From: Chlorokybus atmophyticus
Taxonomy: Eukaryota > Streptophyta > Chlorokybophyceae > Chlorokybales > Chlorokybaceae
DNA: 64,000 bases
Assembly (NCBI GenBank): GCA_009103225.1
Contig: RHPI01002615.1
Coordinates: 17,535-81,534 of the forward strand
Direction of reading: 5' to 3'
The notes below the pieces were generated by a model, which did not search any database, was not told where the DNA came from, and worked only from the letters and a program-made list of their open reading frames with translations. A program made the translations under genes and the position numbers. This document shows, piece by piece, positions 45,525-55,206 of this stretch. Position 1 is the first letter of the stretch. Every line of letters starts with the position of its first letter.

Positions 45525-48101
45525 ATGGCAGCTCCAGCTGCTGGAGGGGCTGTTGGGCAGCAGCAGCAGCCCATGGAGGAGAGGTGGGCGTTCACGGCGG
45601 AGTGGTTGGACCCCATGAGTGGCGTGACGTGGCACTACCAGCTGCTCTTCTGGCCCGCGGACTCGTCGCTGGAGATGGTAGGTTGGGTGACACAGACGTT
45701 TGTTCGTTGTACACACTGGCTTGTTCTTGCCACAGAACAGCTGCAGTGTGCCACAGAGCGCTAGCAGAGTTGAGTGGCGTTATTGTCTTGACGTATCCGC
45801 AATTGAATGGGACAGCAGTTTTTTTTCTGTCGAGAAAGACTTGAGAGGCCAGAAGCGCTGTACTTGAACTTGCAGATGCAGTGTTCAGGTTGGCTGCCTC
45901 CTTCCTTGTGTCAAGGGATAGGAGTGGATGAGTAGAGCTTAGTCGTTGCTACTATCTTGATTGCTGCGGTTAGAAGCATCTGCGAGCCGTACTCCACGTG
46001 TGTGAACTTTTGCAAGTCTGCTAAAGTTTGTAGCAGCAAATAGCGTGGCTTGAGCTCAAGCAGTTGTAGCAGTTTTAGCCAGGGCAAAACAATTGATGTT
46101 GTCATGTCATGGAGGATGAGGAGGCTCTAGAGGGGGGTTGTGTGGTGCAGAGTTTATTGATAGTGTGTGAGGAAGCTGGCTTGAGTGGTCATGGCAGCAA
46201 CAAGGGTAGGATACACACTGATCATGAGCATGCACTGCGATAGTGAGGCTAAGAGAGGGAAAAGAGTGACAAGGGGGACCAGAGCACAGCAAGGATGCAG
46301 GCGCTGCGGGCAGCCAACGTGCTGCTAGTTTCACGAGCAGCTGCTGCAGCCGGAGCAGACAGGCTTGCATTGGCATGCAGCCCTGCTCACTGCACCCTAC
46401 CCTGTCATACGCACAACCATTCTCGCCCTGACGATTATCCCGTGGGTCTTCTCGGTGTTCCCTCGGTCAGTCTTCCCCTCAAACCCTTTTACATGTGACA
46501 ACCTCTGTGGCTTCGTGCCTGTCCTTTACTGTCCTCTTCTCCACAACTGTGCTGTTGCTTCCTTGCTGTTGTGTTGGACGGAAGCTACAGGCATAGCCAA
46601 GAGACTGACTATGTCCTTTGCATGCAGTTTGATGTCAAGAATCGGCGGGTGTTTCTGAAGCGCTGTGAGTATCCTTCCGTGCAGAAGGAGCACGTGTTTG
46701 TTGGGTCGGCTGTATCTGTGTACGCCCGCCACTTGAAGCTCACAGGATATGCTGATGAGTACACGCGAAAGCGACTGACCATGCAAAGCGAGAGGTGGGT
46801 TTGTTATGGCGTTGCTATTAGCTTGCCGCAAGGTATCTGTTTATTTACCATGGTCTTTCCTTACAGGACTCTTGGTCTTGTTAAGCCTGATGCTTTGAAG
46901 CATCTGGGCAAGATTCTGGATGCGGCATACTCCAGTGGCTTCACCATTGGCCACATGCGCATGTGCCGTCTGGCCCTTGATGATGCCAAGGCGTTCTATG
47001 CCGTGCATACCGGCAAGAGCTTCTACCAGTAAGCTTAGGCATTTTCAATTGATAGCCTGTGCAGTGCTTGGCTGGATATTCACTGACGGATTTTTATCAC
47101 CATCGCAGGGGCCTTACCGAGTTCATCTCAAGTGGAAGGATTGTAGCAATGGAGTTGATTGCAACAGATGCGGTGCAGCGGTGGCGAAACCTCATTGGTA
47201 AGCATATCCCAGTCACACATGGCTTGCCCCTATCAGATTGGCTGATGACGATGCACTGGAACATACAGTTGTAAGCATGCTCAGGTATGAATTGGTTGAA
47301 CATGAATTGCTGTAACAGGGCCGACAAGCACCATGACCGCAAGGCAGTCAGCGCCTCAGAGTCTGCGAGCACATTACGGCACAGATGAGAGGCGGAACGC
47401 GTGTCATGGATCAGACTCGCCGTCATCAGCGCAGCAAGAACTGGACTTTTTCTTTGGTCCCGCCACGAGGCTCGCACAGGGAGCGTACGCGTCTGGATCA
47501 GATCCGCGCTGCTCGTGTGTCATTGTCAAGCCCCACGCACTTCTTGAAGGCCACGCCGGAGCCATTATCGATGCTGTGCTTAGCAGATATGACGTCACTG
47601 CCTTGGAGATGTTCAAGCTCGATCGTCCGCGGGCTTCAGAGTTCCTTGAAGTGTATCGTGGTGTCGTACCAGAATACAGCGTGAGTGTGCTGCTTGCAAC
47701 TGTGCTGCAAACCAACAGTTAGTCATTGATGTCCAAGCTGACAAAGTGATACGTTGCTCCAGGCAATGGTTGAGGAATTGACCTCAGGTCCTTGCATTGT
47801 GATGGAAGTGCGGCCGCAAGAGAGGGAAGCAAGTAATGCACATGAGTCCGTGAGGGCTCTGTGCGGGCCCTCTGATGCGGAGATTGCACGGGCATTGCGG
47901 CCTGACACTCTTCGTGCGCTCTACGGCAAGGATAAGGTGCGTTGTGTGGTTTGTTGCTGGCACGCGGGAACAAGGTTGTGGCCTACTTGTTTCTGATGTT
48001 CGCCTTGTCATCAGGTGCGCAATGCGGTGCATTGTACTGACCTTCCAGAGGACGGGCCGCTTGAAGTCAGCTACTTTTTCAACCTGATGCAGCATGCTTA
48101 G
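45525..48101 (+). CDS. NME7: NME7, nucleoside diphosphate kinase 7 (DM10 plus two NDK domains)
   Basis: Seven exons: 45525-45677, 46628-46794, 46867-47028, 47109-47197, 47319-47680, 47763-47936, 48015-48101, giving 397 aa (human 376), phases consistent. NME7 is an axonemal and gamma-tubulin ring complex protein; its NDK domains transfer phosphate between nucleotides. Seen: DM10 domain (RWAFTAEWLDP, HYQLLFWPADSSLEM, FDVKNRRVFLKRCEYP), first NDK domain (TLGLVKPDALKHLGKI, GLTEFISSGRIVAMEL, RNACHGSDS with the active-site His) and second NDK domain (CVIVKPHALLEGHAG, ELTSGPCIVMEV, AVHCTDLPEDG with its His). Both His residues are kept, so both domains could be active. The start at 45525 was chosen as the first ATG; a second in-frame ATG (MEERW, about 45573) is closer to the conserved region. 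Supports a flagellated life stage. Confidence 0.95.
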
Positions 48102-48960
48102 GCCCCAAACCCTGTACAATACACCTTAGGTAGTCTAACATTATCACCAGTAGATGAAGCTACTGGAGAACCAACCAGACCTTTGACATATCCAGAGCAC
48201 TTAGTTAGGAGCTCGTGGGCAGCAGTGCACAGTTGTGTGGCTGCAAGTGAGGCCTGAAAAAGATGATCATCATCCTCTGCGCCTAGGTTCAGGTTATGCA
48301 ATAGCAGATGCCAAGTACATGCATGCATTGTCTCATACATATGCAATGCACTACCAGCATTCGGGTTATGTCATGACTGATGGTAACAGTTATGAGGTGG
48401 GATGCAACACAATTCGTAAGATGAATAAATCGCGGTGGTAATGCAACGGTGCTGCGACCATGCATGACTTGTACCCTATGCATAGCGGTCTAGGCTGGGC
48501 CGGTGCAGCTTCTCTGTAAGTCTGCGCCGCTTCATTCAAGGCATACTGCCACTTTTTTTGGGTGGCGGCACAGATTCAGCTAATGGATTAATACATTTTC
48601 CATACCACAAGCATATGCGCATAAGTGATCATGCTTCTGTTGTCATACTCCAAGCTGTTTTGTGATGTGTTGCACTGCTGCCAATGCCGAAGCACATCAC
48701 ATTGATAACAGTCCAATCTTCTCACACCTTTGCTGCAACACAACTCAAATTGACTACACAGTCGAACCCTACTGTCTGCAGAAATCACGTAGGCCCCAAT
48801 AAAGCACCTGGCAACGCGTATCTATACACTAGCTAACAAAACAAAGCCTTCTGTGGCTTTGCATGTAACACATGGGGCCTTGTACACATATCACCTGCAT
48901 GTACTCATCTGAATCCCATCCAATTCGTTCCAAGTCATTGCTTTCTCAGTGTCCCTAATC
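48102..48960. other. Convergent spacer
   Basis: 859 bases between the stop codons of NME7 and the methyltransferase gene. No gene or repeat supported. Confidence 0.55.
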
Positions 48961-51326
48961 TTATGCCTCCTTTCTTGCAACCACGTAGAAAGTCTCGCTG
49001 GAAGTGCCCTCCTTATTCTTGTACCTCCCAAAGCTAGCCTGGGAATCACCAAGCTGGACCAAAGAAACAGAACCATACAGAGAGCAAATGAGTGTGCGTT
49101 TCTGTTTGATAGTGTAGACGGAGTGCCTCTGCACGTGTGAACTCGTCAAGAGCCACGACATTCACAGCAGCAAGCCACCAATGCATGCCTGCACACACAC
49201 ACGCGCACATGCACGTGCGTACACAATTGCTCACCAGGGCCACGTTAGGCTGGCTCCAGCCCCTTTCTGCCACATAAGCACCGGGATCATCGCTGCCGAA
49301 TGTCCATGTGCGTGCAAGCTCCATCTCGCTGTTGCGCGAGCGTGCAATCGCCCTGGCCGAAGGCTGCGGATTGCAACAATTTAGCAAAGCCAACTATTCA
49401 AGCAACCGACCATCAGCACGCCAGGATACTGTGCATGTGAGCAAGTGCGGCATCAACACATTGCTTACAAAGTGAGCGACCAGGACAGAACCGGGAGCTG
49501 ATATCCGAGCTGCGGTCCTAACTATGCTGTCCACTGCTTCAGGGCTTAGATACCTGTGACAGTATCGACATCAGCAACTACACAAACAACAATAGACAAG
49601 CAGCAAGTAACCGGTCAACCTGTCAACACTGGCATCAACGCATCTTGCCAGAGTTACAAGCTAAAGCTGAGCAGCAAGCACTGTTGTAAGCAAACAAACA
49701 GGCAGACCACACAGGCTGAAAAAGTGCCAATCTCCGCCTGTTTACTGTTGAAAAAGTGCGTGTCAGTAGAAAAATGCGCGCAAACAACCATTTGCATTCT
49801 GTCCTTCCCTTGCCCTTTAGTGTAAGTGCAAGTTCGTGTCAATCAGAGCTGAACAAGACACAGACATACAAGTGAACTCCAATGTAAGTGTCGACAGTAT
49901 CTGCTGTGTACTAAGTTCTCACATGAACAGGCCTTCAGACACCCAGACAGTGCGCCGCTGCGGCTCAAACCCCGCACGCATGAGCTTGTCCTCCCATCCA
50001 GGCACCAGAAGGTCCAGCGACAGCGTGCGGCGCTCTTGCGCCAATGACAGCGTGGGCTTGAATGGGAGCTGCTCAATGCAAATAGCTCAAGGAAGGTGCG
50101 GAACAGACTTTCACAGAACGTTGATTATGTCTGCATGTTTACGTGTGCATGCGCAGTTGTGCTTGCATGCATGCATCTCTTTGCTTGTCTGAGAGTGTGC
50201 GCCTGCAACTATGTGCATGTGCATGCATGTCTGCGTGTGCCTGCATGGACGCATGCGTGCGTGCCTGTACATATGCATATGCGTGCATATACGTGTACGT
50301 GCTTACTGTTTGAAGCATCGACTCCTTGGCTGCCAGCACCTTCTCCTGGTCAACCTCAAACAGCACATTCGCAAGGAAACTGCACAGGAGAAGCAGTACA
50401 CGTTGTGGATGTACTCGCAACCTCGCACAACCTCACGAATTACGTGCAACCATATCAGTCCTGAGAAGCAACTCACCTTTGTTGGCAAGCGGCATTGTCT
50501 CCTGCTGTTGAAGGAGCTGGCAACCTCCAGGCTCTAGAATCCATGCCGGCACCAAGCATGACCAGCTGGCATGAAGAAGCGCTTGTTGATTGTGTGTCAG
50601 TGCCTTGTTCTCCTTTGAGTGCAGCTAGAATGGCGTCGTCAAAATACTTCGTGCGCACAGCTATCCTCGCCATAGCTGTCACACAATTAACACAAGCATC
50701 TGGTAAGATGGCAGCAACAACAACAACGACACTACGACGACGACAGCAGCAGCACTGACATTGACCACAAACACACATCAACCATACAAACAACTGCAAA
50801 GACCACAAAACAACAACTACAATCACCACTACCACTACCACAATCACAACTCTCAAACATCAGGCCTGTCTCTTGCCCCTTGCTTTCTCTCTCCTGGTGC
50901 TTACCGTCGTGTGTGTATGCTTGGCCGGCGTTCGCTTCTCGCATGGCTGCTGCACCAGCGAAGTGCACCGCCAGCGGGTCGACGAACAAGCGGTCGTCGG
51001 GGCTGCGGGCGCTCTCCACCGCGCGGTAGGCGGCGATCAGACGTGAAGAAAAGGGAACCACGCCTGGAAGCATGCATGCAGTTGAGTTAGCATAAGGTGT
51101 ACGCTAACAGCGACAACGACAACCACGGCTACCATGACAAGGACAGCTACCAAAGGCTGCGCAACGACCGTGCCAACAAGCAAGCAAGCAAGCAAGCCAG
51201 GAAGCGAGCAAGCAAGGAACAATGCAAGGTGCCTCGCTCACTCTCCAGCCCGCCATAGGGGTCCAGCTGCTGCTTCTGCTCCTCGTGGCCCACTGCAGGG
51301 CCAGCAGGGGCGGCTGCCTGAGCCAT
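48961..51326 (-). CDS. SAM-dependent methyltransferase, leucine carboxyl methyltransferase family
   Basis: Eight exons (minus): 51326-51242, 51063-50905, 50699-50477, 50379-50307, 50071-49923, 49553-49469, 49363-49235, 49053-48961, giving 331 aa with matching phases. Family PF04072-type enzymes use S-adenosylmethionine. Seen: VVPFSSRLIAAYRAVE and RLFVDPLAVHFAG near the N-terminus, ARIAVRTKYFDDAI, SAM-binding motif I LVMLGAGMDSRAWRLP, acidic motif II FEVDQEKV, VPGWEDKLMRAGF, VSEGLFMYLSPEAVD, and a C-terminal FGRYKNKEGTSSETFYVVAR. This pattern is that of the bacterial-type members (often putative O-methyltransferases) rather than of PP2A leucine carboxyl methyltransferase LCMT1. The substrate cannot be told. 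The acidic/Gln-rich first 28 residues are not conserved-looking. The intron at 51064-51241 carries a CAAG microsatellite. Confidence 0.85.
51181..51218. repeat. (CAAG)n microsatellite in an intron
   Basis: CAAGCAAGCAAGCAAG followed by degenerate units, inside the first intron of the methyltransferase gene. Confidence 0.85.
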
Positions 51327-51894
51327 GTCGTGCTCCTCCTGCTTGTCCTCCTCTTCTTCCTCCTCCTCCTCCTGCTGCAGCGCCCTTCTCTACCGTTCAC
51401 GCCACCACAATGCCACGGCGTTGTTTTCTCTCGTGTCATAATGCTTGTGGATGGTGAACACTTTTCACCATGCGAATTCTCACTGATAGCCAACTCACTG
51501 AAAAGCACGCGGCTTGGGCTGGAGCGGACACGTGGGGGGTTTGCACGGCTGCGCCGGAACACAAAGATTCAGTACTGATGTAGGTATCAACTTGATAGTA
51601 TCAAGCGCCCTACAGAATGGTACCGTTACATGATTGAATGATGGTTTTTGATACGGTACCAAGGTGGTACCATCGATGTCATCAGAAACATCAGCCATGT
51701 GTATGGGTGTATTTGTATATACACATGATGTTAAACACATCATGTTATGACAATGCTATAACGTATGTATATCTGTACAATGGGTCACAAATGTAGCAAA
51801 TACTTAAGCCACACCCTGTATACATGCATAAGATATATGTATACATCATTGTACATATCTATTATTCATACATATACACAATAATATGCGAATT

Positions 51895-51965
51895 TATACA
51901 CATATATATACACACATATATATGTGTATATATATATATGTATATATATGCATATTTATATGCAA
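51895..51965. repeat. (TA)n / ACACATATAT microsatellite
   Basis: About 70 bases of alternating TA and CA/TG steps in the AT-rich block. Confidence 0.85.
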
Positions 51966-52149
51966 TGTAACACATGTAAACATACATAATATATACATAT
52001 TTGTGAATTTATGATATAAACTATTACATGTACATATTGTGCTAGTCTGCTATACATTTGTAAGCGCGTACACATATGTATATACATAGTAATATGTATA
52101 CGTGTATGTATGTATATAAAAGTATATATATGTAATTATATAGCGGATT

Positions 52150-52280
52150 CCCTCGATCTGAGCACAAGATGAGCTTTACGCAAGGTCAACTTGCAATAGT
52201 CACAATGTGCTTACTTCGAAGGTCTCAGGCCTCGTTGTAACACAACATAGTGGTGACCAACGATGTGCTTAGATCGAGGG
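52150..52280. repeat. Foldback: 16-bp inverted repeats, 131 bp apart end to end
   Basis: CCCTCGATCTGAGCAC (52150-52165) pairs with GTGCTTAGATCGAGGG (52265-52280) with one mismatch. A partial further copy (GTGCTCAGGTCGAGA) is at about 52527-52541. It may be a short MITE, but no clear target duplication was found. Confidence 0.6.
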
Positions 52281-53333
52281 CAGACTGTATGTGTATGTAA
52301 GCATATATGTATCTGCATGTGCATGTTTGTGTACATAGCATATACGTCGTACACATGTGTATATACAAATGTGTGTATATAAATACACGTATAATTAATG
52401 CATTTTTACTCCGTTGCCCTCTTTGTAATCACAGACGGCTTTTATGGAGGGTGCTTACATGCAGTGTGATAGTGCTTGAATGGGGAAGGGGTGATTTGCG
52501 TGGTGCACGTTGTTTCCCAAAAAGAATGTGCTCAGGTCGAGATTGTGTTTGCAACGAGAGTGATAACAAGGAGGTTGTACTGTAACAACTTATGCCACCT
52601 TAGCTGCGGGTGTCATGCCTAAAAGGCAAGGCTTTACTCGTTCGCATGTATTGCTTGCTATAGCATAGCTTGATAGTTGAATGCAGATGACTGCTGCTTT
52701 CATGTGTGTGTACAATGCACAGTGTTCCGGTTTTGCAACCAGCCTCTAAGCCCAAGGGCCTTAGGCAAGAAACTGTACAAGTGCTGAAAGGAGCCAGCAC
52801 AGGGCCAACCAGTGCGCAGTCACATGATGTAATGTGACATGCCATGTTGCCTCATGTGAGGACAACCCCACGTTGATATCATCCGCGTAAGGGTGCTTTG
52901 CTAATTTTAAGGCAAGCAGGCATTGAGCAGTCAAGCGATGTGTTTGACTATTAACTCTACAGCCCAAGGTGGCGGACCATATGAATGAGGTCAGCACGTG
53001 TGGTAAAGAGGACACTTCAAGTAGTAGCTAGCTGGATAAGAAGCTGCACCTCTGCTGCCAACATGTGGCCATGTGGGAAGACAGGAGATAGGAGTATATA
53101 AGGACATTGCTGGCAGTGTCCAGACAAATCACATGTGTGGGACTCCTTATGCTCACTACTGTGTGAGGGGTGCTTGGCGGTAGCTGTTCAAGAGGCCTTC
53201 CCCCTGCCCTATGTTGGATAGGCTGTGAGCTGTGGTGGGAGCGGTGTGCAAAGAAAGACCGGAGAACAGCCTTCTTCACGGGTGAGTCTTTAGGAGCCTG
53301 CCTTGAAGAGAAGGACGTAGGACATCCCCTGCT

Positions 53334-53385
53334 CGTCGCAAATTCTACACGGTGACTGACTAAGGACTGAGGGACTGACGGGTGC
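53334..53385 (-). repeat. Dispersed 52-bp repeat, copy 2
   Basis: Reverse-complement match to 39342-39393, 45 of 52 identical. Both copies can be read in the same frame as similar peptides (HPSVPQSLVSH / HPTVPQSMISH). Confidence 0.7.
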
Positions 53386-53896
53386 ATGAGCCTGCCTCAA
53401 CGTGCCTGCCGCTGCCTGAAATGTTACTTTTGGAATATTGGGTTTGCCGTTGGCTTGAGTGGAGCGACGCAGACGGCTGCGGGTCGAAAGTGGCTGTCAG
53501 TGGCACTGACCGGCCGAGAGTTGTCAACCAGTTACTCCTTGGTCGATGTGCACAGACGGCCGTTAGCCGGTAGTTACGGACAGCTGACAGCAATATACGG
53601 CAGTTTCTTTGCCGTTACACTGCTGTTAATATGTGACCCTTACCGTTTGACAAAAGTTGGCAATTCTTGCCGTAAGCTAACACCAACACGCCATGCAGCT
53701 TGTAAAAACTTTAGACTGATTATTTGGTCTTGCACTTATAAGCCTACAATATATACAACATACCGGCAGTGGTGAGAGTATGTCCACTTGCAACTGAACA
53801 GCCGACTTGCGCATGAAACTACCCTATAACATTGAGTCTAGCTGTCGCACTCATGCGCAGCTTGTCAACTTGTGGTGGATGCCTCAGAACTCCTCC

Positions 53897-54685
53897 TTAA
53901 ACCCCCTCCTCCTGTTCCTCCTCCGGCAAGTCTTCTGCTTCAACATCGGAGTCATCTTCATCTGCTGCCTCGCTCGCTGACAGTACAGCGGCTACTTTGT
54001 CCTTCAGCTCGAATGTCAGCGCCTCGCCGTGCACGCGCATGCGCTTGATGGTCGCTTTGAGAGTGACCACCTGCATTTGGTAAAGCTGTAAGAGTGGCGT
54101 GCTGCCAGAGGACTAGCCTATCAGCATACACATGCTTACCTCGTCTTCCGCTTTGTTGCACTCCGCCAGGCAGACACTCAGCCTGCCGCGCTGCTCTCGG
54201 TTTACTCTGACCAACATGGCAGTCTGCAAGCATACTGCTTAATTGCCGCTGAAAACATTAAACTAGGTCATGGATTACCCGTTCGTGGTACTCCGCAGCT
54301 TCTCTTTTGCGACTTGTGAGCTCCCGTAAGTAGAAATAGGCTGTGCATTTGCGACATTAGTCATGCTGTTCATGTGCATGACACTGGAGGCTTTGCATGA
54401 GGGTGTGCATGTGGTATTGACAGTGTATGTCATGTGCAAGATACTTGAGGCTGTGCATGTGCAAGATAAAGAACCCTAGCATGTGGCATTGACAATGCAT
54501 CGTAACCCACCTTGGTTATGCCAGTCTTGTTTGGTCCCTTCGATTATGTCGCCATGGTCGCAGTTGCTGGTGGGTCGGATGTTCTTAGAGGCGATATTGT
54601 GGTGTGCCTTTGCCCACTCGGATGGGGAGCCCTGTAAGATATCGCCCAAGTCACTGTTGTCATTGACTGTGCCCTTGGTAGGCAT
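53897..54685 (-). CDS. Small coiled-coil protein of unknown function with acidic tail
   Basis: Four exons (minus): 54685-54511, 54340-54279, 54223-54140, 54070-53897, giving 164 aa; all splice phases agree (1, 0, 0), which is the main support. I do not recognise the family. Seen: an N-terminal part with two related segments (DLGDILQGSPSEW and DHGDIIEGTKQDW), a helical middle (YLRELTSRKREAAEYHER, RVNREQRGRLSVCLAECNKAEDE, LKATIKRMRVHGE) likely to form a coiled coil, and a very acidic end (EDDSDVEAEDLPEEEQEE). The frame continues open upstream of the chosen ATG to an AG acceptor near 54808, so the true start may be further 5'. Its neighbours to the right are mobile elements; codon use looks like the host genes. 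Confidence 0.55.
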
Positions 54686-55206
54686 GGTGGGGTTTAACAC
54701 CTTGGACACCCCACCGGCACCTTGCCCGCCCTGTGCAAAGATGGATTCATCCCGGACCTCGACCACAGTGCCCACTACGCCCCTGGCAGCGCCGCCAACG
54801 ATCCACTAAACGCCACATACCCTCGGCATCACCGCCATGTAAGGGCATAGCTTGGCGGAGCTATCAATGGTGTTTTCATGCGCAGGGACTGGCATTGCCA
54901 GACTTGTTAATGGTACGAACTGCCATTGCCATTGTACAAAGATACCATTTCAATGGTGCCTTTTTGCAAAGGCATCTTCGTACCATTGAAGTGGTTCAAT
55001 CATATTTATGCACAGACTCACCCTGAACGTGCAATGCCTCGGTCGTACCATAGTAATGGTACGACGAAGCCAGTAAATGGCGGCCAAGTTTTCCGCCTCT
55101 GGCATGCAAGGGTAGTGGTGGCGGCGGCGGCGGTGGCGGCTGTGCGTGTTGCTGAATATGATGCAGGCTACATTGGCGACGCCTGTGTCGACGTCAGTAG
55201 TGAGCT
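54686..55206. other. Spacer with ACCATT/AATGGT repeats
   Basis: Between about 54860 and 55070, ACCATT, AATGGT and GGTAC words recur in both orientations. No gene seen. Confidence 0.5.

Larger units (their letters stand above)
51327..53896. other. AT-rich, repeat-rich spacer
   Basis: About 2.6 kb without a supported gene. Contains a GGTAC patch (51588-51676), a strongly AT-rich block with TATA/TACA runs (51740-52140), a foldback (52150-52280) and a dispersed repeat copy (53334-53385). Confidence 0.55.
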
